NCBI RefSeq assembly: GCF_046630445.1 | Contig: NC_092335.1 | Coordinates: 628,587,501-628,651,500, forward strand | Length of the DNA: 64,000 nt | Origin: Rutidosis leptorrhynchoides | Lineage: Eukaryota > Streptophyta > Magnoliopsida > Asterales > Asteraceae | Direction of reading: 5' to 3' | Part shown: positions 1-9,229 of the stretch, one piece after another | Numbering within the stretch: the stretch's first letter is position 1 | Layout of the letters: every line of letters starts with the position of its first letter | Program-made: the position numbers and the translations under genes | Notes under the pieces: generated by a model | Told to the model about the DNA's origin: nothing | The model's database searches: none | The model's input: the letters and a program-made list of their open reading frames with translations, nothing else

Positions 1-367
1 CAACCATGCTCCTTCCCTAACATCGGGAAAACTCAACCAATCTCGTACCGAGATATAACTCCCTTAGCGTACTATTACCGAGTACAACGCTAAAAGCAAC
101 CAAGTCTCAACCTAAGGTCAACAACCCGAAACGATGAAACCGAACCAAACGAATCCTTACGGATATCACCTAATCATTAAACATCCCTTGTAGTGCGCAA
201 TACGACCAATACGCAACTACCGTAACAATACAATCCAACGGTTAGAAACCGATAGCGCCCAAAACGGCTATGGGAACGCAAATCCCAAGGGGTACGAAAT
301 CATCTATCGTCACACCCGTAACAAACATGTGGGCGAAATACGGCTATCGCACCACTAATCATACCAC

Positions 368-443
368 ATGGTCCTCACGACCCCACCATCGACGCATAAA
401 ACGACCGATAGTTCCCACAACATGGTCCTCACGACCCCACCAT
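368..443 (-). repeat. Two copies of a short inverted repeat (ATGGT...ACCAT)
   Basis: At 368-389 and 422-443 the same 22-nt unit occurs twice, with arms ATGGT/ACCAT around CCTCACGACCCC. It has the same 12-nt loop size as the 26-nt modules further on but a shorter stem. Confidence 0.5.
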
Positions 444-539
444 TGGTGTATCAAACAACCAATAGATTACAACTCAACATGGCCGAAACAACCCGAGCCA
501 AAACACATATGGAGGATGGTCGAAACAACCCGAACCTTA

Positions 540-797
540 GTGAATTCGCACAACCCGAAATCCACCAACCCAATCCATATATCTCACAACGACATGACCT
601 CAAAACCCGAGTCATCGTGAATACGCGCAAACCGATATTCACTACTACCGCCACATAGTATAACCGAGGATGGCCGTACAACCCGAACCTTAGTGAATCC
701 GAACTACCCGACATTCACTACCTCAAACTATGAGCCCAACCAACAGGGACATTCGTACTACCCGAAATATTGTGAATACGAACAACCCGATATTCAC
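540..797 (-). repeat. Four 26-nt hairpin modules, interior copy set (gypsy-1)
   Basis: Modules at 540-565, 617-642, 693-718 and 772-797. Each is 26 nt: a 7-nt arm starting GTGAAT, a 12-nt loop like CGCACAACCCGA, and the returning arm ending ATTCAC (ATCCAC in the first). They are spaced 75-80 bp apart and embedded in related ACCCGA-rich sequence. Confidence 0.75.
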
Positions 798-816
798 GTC
801 CCACAACACAACCCTC

Positions 817-1161
817 TTGATGAAGTCAGCGGACCCCGAAGGTCATGCTCCACCAATCTCAATATCGGATGAAGTCAGCGGACCCGAAGATCATGCTTCA
901 CCGATCTCAATACCGGATGAAGTCAGCGGACCCGAAGATCATGCTTCACCGATCTCAACACCACGCTCATGACGAAGTCAGCGGACCCTAAAGATCATGC
1001 TCCATCAATCACGTACTCCCATGATGAAGTCAGCGGACCCTAAAGATCATGCTCCATCACGCAACCATACTATAATGAAGTCAGCGGACCCCGAAAGTCA
1101 TGCTTCATTAATCATCAATACCACGATGAAGTCAGCGGACCCCGAAGGTCATGCTTCATCA
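817..1161 (-). repeat. Seven tandem inverted-repeat modules in the gypsy-1 interior
   Basis: Seven copies of a 48-55 bp unit with a constant core (TCAGCGGACCC...TCATG) flanked by arms that pair: units at about 817-856, 868-902, 916-950, 970-1007, 1022-1059, 1073-1110 and 1125-1160. The arms are TGATGAAG/CTCCATCA, TAATGAAG/CTTCATTA, GATGAAG/CTTCATC and variants. I see no protein product; the plus-strand frames over this region are repeat translation. Confidence 0.8.
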
Positions 1162-2195
1162 ACTACATACCATAATCGAGCAAGAACCACCTATATCAAA
1201 CATAGGTACCGAACAAGAATTCTCCAAAAGAGAACCCGACACACACCTTCCTTAACCGAAGGACCTTAACCGAAGGATTTCACCTTGCTCACCAAACACG
1301 TCCATTATCTCTCAACGAGATTTACCACATTACCGCCTCGGTGGGATTCCAATCCAAACCATAAGTACAATTTATCCGAAATCGCACTCTACCACGAATC
1401 GACCCAAAACTAGGTCTCGGTAAAAATTCCAGATCTACCAAAATCATCATCCGAAATATCACACTAACACTTTCCTCGCGCAGGAGTGCGACTCCCCCAC
1501 TTGGAAACACGTTCCTATATCACAACTCGTACACCCGTACGATGCTACCAAAGGTAGACTTTACCAACAATTGGGTACACACGACCCATCACCACACCTT
1601 GCTCTAACCTTGAGCACACGAAGGATTTCAATCAATCCTTAAACACTTCGAACGAAAAGTGTACCACGATTACACAAACCATACCCTCGCAATTATCCAA
1701 TTGCTTTAGTTTGTCAAGTTTCACCTAGTCACTCATGTACCTACGGGTTTCTCCCGGTACCCTAAGTACAATGTAACCACAACACAATCGGAGTCGACAC
1801 CACGCTAGTAGGTATAAAAGAGGCACCTAATGTCGCGTCATAAAGACTCCATTACCAACACACATCGAGATTTTAAACACTCGGCCTCAAAGGTTCCAAT
1901 CACCCGACGAACCTCATGGTTCATCACTTCAACACCAAAAGCGAACACGCGCTAAACAATCGAACACCAAAACCATTTCCGTGGCTTGGTAGTAACATTC
2001 CCCAAATACTAAGGAATGCTTGGTTACACCAAGTCTTACGCCCTTCGTCCAACAACCAAACATCACCATAGGGTACTTCCGTTAGGAACGTCACCCTTAA
2101 CCATAACATGAAAATCACTATGCAATTAACAAGTCCGAACATAAACGCCACATAAATAAATATTCAAAGACATATTTATCAAAACGAAACGTACC
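1162..2195 (-). other. Non-coding interior of gypsy-1 after gag
   Basis: No frame here resembles a retroelement enzyme. The longest frames (60-75 codons) have no recognisable motif. A short palindrome of TTAACCGAAGG type repeats at 1247-1278. Otherwise I see nothing specific. Confidence 0.5.
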
Positions 2196-3137
2196 TCAAC
2201 GTCTCCTTGCGGCATTCGCCGCCGCCAACTCGGGACAATCCGGCTTGCGATGTCCCTCTTTATGACAATAGTAGCACATTCCGCCTTCACTTCTCGGCAT
2301 CGTGCATTCCCACAACTTGTGACCCCTAACGCCACAATTGAAACATCTAGGCGCACGAGATTCCACCGCGCCCTTTACCACTTTACTCGTACTCGCACTC
2401 GGACCCTTAGTCCTCTTACTCGGAGCACCATAAGAAACAACCCTTCCCTCACTTGAAGGTTCGCCCTTTTTCGATCGCGTATAAGACTCGAAACCTCTAG
2501 CCACCGCAAATAACTCCGCAAACGACTTCGCGTAACCCCGGCTAATTTTGCTTTTCAAGTCATCGCTCAAAGTTCGATAGAAATCCTCCATCAACAAACG
2601 ATCGTTCCCCAAATATTCCTGGCAAAAACGAGCCTTCGACATAAAAGTCGTCTTTAAAGTATTCAAGTCCATAGAACCCTGTTGCAAATTTCGCAACTCA
2701 CAACGCAATTCCGATAAATCGGCTGAAGTTCGGAACTCCTCGAAGAATTCCTCCTTAAATTCGTCCCACGATAACGTCATAAACGTTTCACCACCGACAA
2801 GATCAATCTTGCCATCCAACCAATCCTTCGCCCTACCCCGCAACAAACTAGTAGCGAGTCTCGTCTTTTTCTCGGGAGGGCATTCCATAGTACGAAAACA
2901 CCCTTCGACATCCGAAACCCAAGTCGTACTCACCAAAGGATCCGGTTTCCCATCATACATCGGGGGTTTAGTCCTCATGAAGCTCTTAAGACAACGCTCC
3001 ATTTCACCCCTATTTTGGAATTCGCAATACTTCCCATCCATTTCTTCTCGAAACGCCCTCATTTGCTCCGCAACGGCGGCCGCAACTCTAGCGTTAAATT
3101 CCGTTTCGTTCATCTCGGTCTCGTTTCGCGTCGTCAT
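2196..3137 (-). CDS. gag: Gag protein of gypsy-1 (313 aa)
   Basis: Structural nucleocapsid-type protein of a Ty3/gypsy element. The frame is open from 3398, but the ATG at 3135-3137 is the likely start: the protein then begins MTTRNETEM followed by a helical stretch (ARVAAAVAEQMRAFREEM), usual for plant gypsy Gag. The central part (about residues 60-200) has the retrotransposon-gag pattern: W.DGK near LLRGRAKDWLDG, then WDEFKEEFFEEF. Two CCHC zinc knuckles follow at the C-terminus, CFNCGVRGHKLWEC and CYYCHKEGHRKPDC; a stop (TGA 2196-2198) comes 16 codons after the second. Autonomous relatives continue into protease and RT; here nothing follows. The frame is intact over its full length, unlike the decayed copia next to it, so recent activity is possible. 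Confidence 0.85.
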   Translation of the reverse strand: MTTRNETEMNETEFNARVAAAVAEQMRAFREEMDGKYCEFQNRGEMERCLKSFMRTKPPMYDGKPDPLVSTTWVSDVEGCFRTMECPPEKKTRLATSLLRGRAKDWLDGKIDLVGGETFMTLSWDEFKEEFFEEFRTSADLSELRCELRNLQQGSMDLNTLKTTFMSKARFCQEYLGNDRLLMEDFYRTLSDDLKSKISRGYAKSFAELFAVARGFESYTRSKKGEPSSEGRVVSYGAPSKRTKGPSASTSKVVKGAVESRAPRCFNCGVRGHKLWECTMPRSEGGMCYYCHKEGHRKPDCPELAAANAARRR

Positions 3138-3570
3138 TCTAAAGAATGCAAAACGATTAGTCCACGCACGTATGAAACGACACACACAACACCACCCCAT
3201 CTTGCTAAACACTCGTCGTACATCACTCGTTAGACACGATTTGCACCCGTAATAAGGTCTGCAAGTTCTTATTACGCACGCACGCCGCATCGACTCGTTA
3301 GTACAACGACCGCCTCGCTCAATGATAATAACCATACACAAACACAACCAAAATTCTACGCGGTACAAACACACGCGAGAATTATTACCACAACACAAAT
3401 AATATATTCATAATATCCGCATTACTAATATACACGTTATTCAACCTATAAACAAGGCACTAACTAAACCCATTCCGACCCGTAATCCTACAAGTCCCGC
3501 ACAAAATTAAGCACACACAAAAGTCTAAGTCTAGGCACCTATCTCAAGTCACCTAAATCCCTTAGACCAT

Positions 3571-3582
3571 GCTCTGATACCA
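3571..3582 (-). other. Primer-binding site, initiator tRNA-Met type (gypsy-1)
   Basis: Reverse complement reads TGGTATCAGAGC, the common plant primer site pairing with the 3' end of initiator tRNA-Met. It lies 2 nt inside the LTR end. Confidence 0.85.
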
Positions 3583-3672
3583 CTTGTAACAGCCCAAACC
3601 TTGCCGCGTTAAAACCCCGTTAAATATCATGACAAAAAAAAATAAAAATTTTTTTTGCTGAAACAGAGGGTT

Positions 3673-3703
3673 GCGCGGCGCGCCAATAGGCCGCGCGGCG
3701 CGC
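3673..3703. repeat. Twin GC box near the LTR 3' end (gypsy-1)
   Basis: GCGCGGCGCGC occurs at 3673-3683 and again at 3693-3703, period exactly 20 bp, in otherwise AT-rich DNA. The same twin arrangement recurs at 5829-5859. Confidence 0.8.
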
Positions 3704-4398
3704 AGATTGCACCTGGCAGACTGCTGTCCCCAAAACGCTTTAATGCGAAAATGTTTGACTAGTTTCCGACCTTTTTGGCCCAAACGCTTTTAACCATGGT
3801 TTTATATATATAAAACTAGCACGTTTAACTAATAAAATTAAGTTTACGAGGCGGGTCCCACATCGACCCATTTTACCACCTTAAGTACCGAAATACAATA
3901 TTTGACCAAAAGACTTTAATACAATACAAAGCCGAGCATGGCGATTGGGGATACGCTACCCAATCCTAAATGATCCAAAAGCAAGTCACTAAAGCAACTA
4001 TGCACGTCTTCTAGTCCTCGCGCTTATCCGAGCCACCATATCCGCATGCGATCTATAAAAAGAGTCAACAACGAGAGGGTAAGCTAATGCTTAGTGAATG
4101 ATAACATACTACATACATATATATGTATAAAATGAATACGCCACACAAACAAATACCGCATACCGGGGCATCCAAGTATAAAGCATCTACACTAAGCATA
4201 CCGTACGATCTAAGCAACGAGCTAAAGATACAACACAAATAAGAGTCCACCAACGACAAAGTGAACATCGCCAAATAGCTACACCCGGAGGGTTAGCTAC
4301 AACACAACAACACATTAATATATAAACAATAATAATAATGCACAAGGTTAACCCCTTAACCTCAATCACACGAACATTGGCCGAACTACCCGAGCCTT

Positions 4399-4549
4399 GT
4401 GAATTCGCACAACCCGAAATTCACTTCTCAACCATAAGATGACCGAACAACCCGAGTCATCGTGAATCCGCACTACCCGAGATTCACTACCTCAAATAAG
4501 GTGACCGAACAACCCGAGTCACCATGAATCCGCACTACCCAAGATTCAT
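4399..4549 (-). repeat. Three 26-nt hairpin modules, LTR copy set (gypsy-1)
   Basis: Modules at 4399-4424, 4462-4487 and 4524-4549 in tandem units of 62-63 bp. Same architecture as the modules at 540-797: 7-bp stem, 12-nt loop. The third has its outer pair changed from G-C to A-T on both arms. Confidence 0.75.
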
Positions 4550-5828
4550 TTCTCAATACCAAAACCCATGGTCACGGGATTATAAAATCCACCAAATCGG
4601 GGTCATCCACAACACAACCATATCAACCCTTCGCCATTAGGGTTACAACAACCAAATCACAACCAAGTGTGATAATGTGCACACAAAATGTGCATCTCGC
4701 CAAAGATGGTCAACCAAAACGCACAACGTGCCGGTTGGACTTATACACAAGTCCATCAAAACCACCTATATGTGAAGTGAGCTCTATAACCGAGAATCAC
4801 TTCACCCGACCCGCACCCATCCTACACATACATATGCACATAGGATATTATCACTCACCTTGAAGTCTTGAAGAAGCTTCCAAGTGAATCCGCAACTTGC
4901 CAATGGAAGATACCTATTCCATTATCACAATTACAACAATACAATTAGGATGGATTTATAAACCACCCAATTCGACCCTTAGTGCAAATTCGACCCAAAT
5001 GCACTTCCAAGTACAAACCGCGCCCAAAACTAAACAATAATCACTGACACGAGTGAGAATGGTCCTAATACATCCATTAAACCCGAACACAAGTGCCAAA
5101 CACGTGTCATACCCATTTTGACACTTAAACCCTAATTTTGACCCATAAAGGTCAAAATCTCATCCTTTACAAGTTTTGACACCAAAACACATTTAACTTG
5201 GTTTAATACTTCAACTTAATCCATTTTAAGTTTACAAACCTCATTAAATCGCCAAATGGGTCATAATCACCACCAAACCCTAATTTGACCCAAAGTCACA
5301 ACTAGTCAACCAAATTACCCTAAATGGGTTTCAACACTTCCATAATCACCTACTTAAGTGATTAAACTCAAATTAAAGTTCTAAACATGGCCAATTAGTT
5401 CGCCAACTCAAAATCCACCAACAATTAACAACAAACCCGATTACTAGCTTCACTAAACCCATTTCATCACATAAAAGGGTTTTACAACTAATTAACTCAA
5501 AACCCTAACTTGAATATCAAATTAAATAATTGAAATTCGGAGTTTGAGCTTACCAATACTATCACCGTGTAGCCGAGAACGAAAGGAACAACTTTAAAAC
5601 CCGAGACTTTGAACGATTCGAGCTTCTTCTTCACCAAAACCTCCAATCTCTCTCTAAATATCTCTCTCTCTCTCTCTAGATATTTAGAAGGGATGAATGG
5701 ACATGAAAAATGATCCAAAACTGATCCAAAGTAGCTAATATGGCACACAAATCTGGCCCCATGTGATTTTACCCTTTTACCCCTCATTTAATTAAATAAA
5801 AACAAGGGAGTTCTGTCAGCGCCATTTT

Positions 5829-5859
5829 GCGCGGCGCGCACCAGAACCGCGCGGCGCGC
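5829..5859. repeat. Twin GC box near the LTR 5' end (gypsy-1)
   Basis: GCGCGGCGCGC at 5829-5839 and 5849-5859, again with a 20-bp period but a different 9-nt spacer from the pair at 3673-3703. Confidence 0.8.
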
Positions 5860-5971
5860 AACAGGCCAGTTCTAGCTTCTTTTGCCTTTTAACTAATACA
5901 AATAGCCAACGCAACCAAAACCCGAATGTTATAAGTACATAAGTACGTAATATAAATATTTGGGTCTTACA

Positions 5972-6564
5972 TAAAAATACATTTTAAAATAGTGTTTTAC
6001 TGTAGCAATTCACTGTAGCAAAGTCAAATTTTACTGTAGCAAATAGTGATTTTCGAAAACACTGTAGCATTTTGAGTAATGTGGCAATTTGAAAACACTG
6101 TAGCAAATTAGTGTTTAACTGGTTCATCTTAAACGCTTTAGTTAACTTATCTAAATATCAATTGAATCAATAAACGAATGTTACTATCGTTTATTATATA
6201 TATGTATATATCTTTTTAATATACATAAATCAGTTTTTAAATACACATTGGACGTTATTTATAAATAAATTTTAATAATAAATATTTCAACTTATCATAT
6301 ACATTCAAATAGATATTTAAACCAATAAGTTTAATGTACGGTATCAAACAATTAATACATTGTTACCTTTTCATGTTATAGTATATATGTATCTTTTTAC
6401 ATATAATTGTTCGCGAATCGTCGAAAACAACCGAAGGTATTTAAATATATAAAAGTAATTCAAAAATTTTGAGATTCAGTTTTACAGACTTTGCTTATCG
6501 TGTCGGAAATGTTAATCATACAAAGATTAAGTTTAAATTTAGTCGAAATTTCTGGGTCATCACA
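5972..6564 (-). mobile_element. 5' part of another gypsy LTR ('gypsy-2'), split by gypsy-1
   Basis: On the minus strand it starts TGTGATGACCCAGAAATTTC at 6564, a start I recognise as common in composite-family gypsy LTRs, and contains several ACTGTAGCA words (5998-6105). It ends abruptly at 5972 where gypsy-1 begins; the rest of the LTR must be left of the window. Its outer end interrupts the RT of the old copia element. The flanking duplication cannot be checked because the other end is missing. Confidence 0.65.
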
Positions 6565-7119
6565 CTTCATTTGCACATTTTTTCGGATAAAAATTCATTT
6601 GTATCCCATACGTTTCACATCTTTAAAAGTGATAACGATTGATCCGAAAACTTTCTTTTATCGAGCGATTCTAATTCAGCTCGTATTGCTCCTTTCCATT
6701 GAGATCAATCATGTCTATTTTGATATTCAATGACAGATTTTGGTTCCAGCTCATCATCTTTATTCATGATGTCATTATATGAAAAATTCTCATCAATATT
6801 TGTCATTCCATTTCGGTTCCATAATATTGCATAATTTATCGCAATATATGTATTTACATTTATCAATATCCTCTGCAGAAGGAGTATTAATATTTGGTTC
6901 TTCTTGAACACTTTATTTTACCTCATTATCAGCTGATTTTCTTTTTCGAGGATTTTTATCTTTGGAACCAATTGATCTTCCACGTTTCAGATGTGGCAAA
7001 GACTCATGAGTGACATTATTGCCAGATTTTGAAATTTCAATTCTAGCTGAAGTATTTATTATATATGATTTAGTCACTCCTTTTTGTATCTTTAAATGCA
7101 TCACGTAATCGATTTGCAA
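6565..7119 (-). pseudogene. Copia integrase-RT linker and RT N-terminus (broken)
   Basis: Minus-strand pieces read PRKRKSADNE (about 6930), then NRNGMTNIDENFSYNDIMNKDD and EPKSVIEYQNRHD, typical of the region between integrase and RT in this copia lineage. A stop at 6705-6707 falls where the family usually has a tryptophan; beyond it WKGAIRAELESLDKRK, the start of the RT domain, can still be read before the gypsy-2 LTR at 6564 ends it. The YVDD catalytic part is absent. Confidence 0.7.
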
Positions 7120-7297
7120 TTTCTTGCATATGCATTATTTTTGAACTTTCTTTTCGCATTCTTTTGTGCGAGGATCAACATACATTAATTGATGTTCACA
7201 CCATGAAACATCATTTTATTTATATTTCATTTCTCCCCCTAATCTAGGGAACAATATTTCATTAAAATGACAATCAACAAAATGTGCTGTAATAACA

Positions 7298-7862
7298 TCA
7301 CCCATAATGGGTTCTTATGATTGAAGATGTTTCATATCCAACATACATTCTCATCCTCCTTTGAGGACCCATTTTAATGCGTTGTGGTGGTACAACTAGA
7401 ACATACACTGTACAACCAAATGTTCTAAGGTGGAAAATATTTGGCTCTCGACCAAAATTAAGTTGGTAATGGAGAATATTTATGACTTGCACTTCGTTTA
7501 GTGCGAATTAATGTCGCATCATGTAAATTTACATGTCCCCATATAAATATTGAGAGTTTTGTACTCATTTCCAATTGTCTAGTTATTAGCTGCAAGCGTT
7601 TATCTATTGATTCAGCTAAATCAATTTGTGTATGCACATGAGCAACTGGATATTCAACAACAATCCCTGTAGACATATAATAATCATTAAATGCTTGAGA
7701 TGTTAACTCACCAGCATTATCAAGTCTCACCCTTTTAATGGTGTAATTAGAATAATGTGTTCTCAATTTAATAATTTGTGCAAGAAATTTTGCAAATGCC
7801 ATATTATGGCTTGATAACACACAAACATGAGACCATCCGCTAGATGCGTCTATTAAAATCAT
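7298..7862 (-). pseudogene. Copia integrase fragment (frameshifted)
   Basis: 7458-7862 reads MILIDASSGWSHVCVLSS ... VRLDNAGELTSQAFNDY ... VEYPVAHVHTQIDLAES, carrying the first and second Asp regions and the position of the catalytic Glu of a copia integrase core. The continuation (REPNIFHLRTFGCTVYV ... RMRMYVGYE) is in another frame (7298-7492), so at least one frameshift has occurred. The integrase zinc-binding N-terminus is missing; its place is taken by a CATATG-rich repeat. Confidence 0.8.
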
Positions 7863-7944
7863 GAAATATCAAAATGGTCCACATGATGGATGAATTGGTC
7901 CATATATATAACCTTGAATTCTTTCAAGAAACATTGGTGATTCA

Positions 7945-8200
7945 TTCTCAATATTCTTTTCATTAATCACCATATGTGCTTTTCATTAATCACCATATGT
8001 GTTTTTCATTAATCACCATATGTGCTTTTTCATTAATCACCATATGCGCTCTTAATCATATGCGCTCTTAATCATATGCGCCTTTTTTATCATATGCACT
8101 TTTTATCATATGCACTTTTTATCATATGCGCTTTTAATCATATATCCTTTTCACCATATGCGTTTTTAATCATATGCGCTGTGCTTTTCATTATATTAGC
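7945..8200. repeat. CATATG-rich imperfect tandem repeat inside copia-1
   Basis: At least ten irregular copies of a 14-25 bp unit built on ATCATATGCGCTTTT / ATTAATCACCATATGTGC. It lies between the protease and integrase remnants, where an intact element would encode the GAG-pre-integrase domain. The hydrophobic plus-strand frame across it is a repeat translation, not a gene. Confidence 0.75.
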
Positions 8201-8529
8201 TTTTCAGTGCTACATAGATATTTCTCATTTCCGATTATCATTGACTGATAATCATATCCATTATGATATATATCAGAGAAACTTAACAAATTTCTCTTTG
8301 ATTTGGGAGAAAACAAGACATTGTTTATCAGAAAATTCGTACCATTTGGTAATATGAATTTTATCTTTCCATTTCCTTTTGCAGGACCTAATATAGTATT
8401 TATAATTCTTTCAGATGATTTCAAATCAATGAAATATTTCTTAGATTTGAGTATAGTGTGTGTGTTACCACTATCTGCAATACATAGGTCTTTACCATTT
8501 AATTGATGTTGTATTTCAGCAGGATTCAT
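8191..8529 (-). pseudogene. Copia aspartic protease fragment
   Basis: The frame contains ADSGNTHTIL, the D-S/T-G catalytic motif of copia proteases in its usual context, followed by KKYFIDLKSS, GKIKFILPNGTNFLINNVLFSPKSKRNLLSFSDI, the downstream protease pattern. It ends 112 codons in, just before the repeat at 7945-8200. The link to gag is broken by frameshifts at 8530-8776. Confidence 0.8.
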
Positions 8530-8776
8530 ACTAAAACTTCAAATAAGATAAGTAAATAATGAGTTATATTTCAGCAAGATAATCAAATTATATTACCTGC
8601 AAACAAGTTGTAATCTGAAGTACATAAAAGATAACACTTAATAAAACATATGCGTTATGGTCTAAAACCATTTATTTATGAGTGATATATAACAAGCTAG
8701 GCATCTTAGAAAATTCTAACCATTCAAGTCTCAAGGTAGCTCGGGGTTTATTTAATCAAGATTTTTTTCAACAAAT

Positions 8777-9229
8777 TCACTCTCGTTTTCTTTTCTTTTG
8801 GGACTTATTTGTAGAGCTAAACAAGATGTTCATGTATTCAAGAAATACTAGACTGATGATCCATGTTACCAGATCATTAATAAGAATCTCCGGGATTCTT
8901 ATAAGAGCGTCTACTAACATCTTCAATTTTATTCTTTCATGGATCACCGTTATTTCTTGATAATTAATATCGTATCTATCTTTGAGTATTTTCCATAATA
9001 CACTTGGATCTTCGATCATATAATATGTAGATTCTAAGGACTCATCAATATGTTTGCTAAGAAAAATACTTGCCATTGCTTTCTCTTGTTCGGAACAATT
9101 GTTATTTTCATTCAGGGTTTCTAAAATACCGATTGACTCGAGATGTTTTTCTACATTCATAACCCATGTTAAGTAGTTGTTCCCACTTGATTCTAAAGGA
9201 GCAAATTTAAGCCTTTTCAAATTCGACAT
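8777..9229 (-). pseudogene. Copia gag N-terminal fragment (150 aa)
   Basis: Starts MSNLKRLKFAPLESSGNNYLTWVMNVEKHLESIG and continues LSKHIDESLESTYYMIEDPSVLWKILKDRYD, the copia Gag pattern. The frame is lost before any zinc knuckle. The ATG at 9227-9229 is the probable original start, with the leader to its right. Confidence 0.75.

Larger units (their letters stand above)
1..5971 (-). mobile_element. Gag-only Ty3/gypsy LTR retrotransposon ('gypsy-1'), left end outside window
   Basis: Reading on the minus strand the order is LTR (5971 to 3585), primer site (3582 to 3571), gag (3137 to 2196), then about 2.2 kb without any protease, RT, RNase H or integrase similarity down to position 1. A gag-only body with LTRs fits the TR-GAG class of non-autonomous elements, whose replication enzymes must come from a partner element; this class assignment is inference because the second LTR is not in the window. 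The element starts exactly where a different gypsy LTR is interrupted (5971/5972), so it is a nested insertion. The interior and the LTR share inverted-repeat modules (see separate entries). Confidence 0.7.
3585..5971 (-). repeat. 5' LTR of gypsy-1 (2387 bp)
   Basis: On the minus strand it starts TGTAAGACCCAAATATTT and ends GGGCTGTTACA, giving TG...CA ends. Two nucleotides separate its 3' end from a tRNA-Met primer site, which fixes that boundary. A TATA-rich stretch lies near 3799-3825, roughly 220 bp before the LTR 3' end, a plausible promoter. It contains three 26-nt hairpin modules (4399-4549) and two twin GC-rich boxes (3673-3703 and 5829-5859). Confidence 0.8.

Noticed and set aside
817-1161. 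CRISPR-like spacing of repeats with variable parts
   Set aside because: Units are imperfect, lie inside a plant LTR element, vary in length and form inverted arms; there are no cas genes and the genome is eukaryotic.
270-1269. Plus-strand frames of 80-116 codons left of position 1270
   Set aside because: Translations of repeat modules in an element coded on the other strand; composition (Thr, Pro, His, Asn) follows the repeat.
8076-8357. Hydrophobic plus-strand frame resembling a membrane protein
   Set aside because: It is the antisense reading of a CATATG repeat and of the protease remnant.
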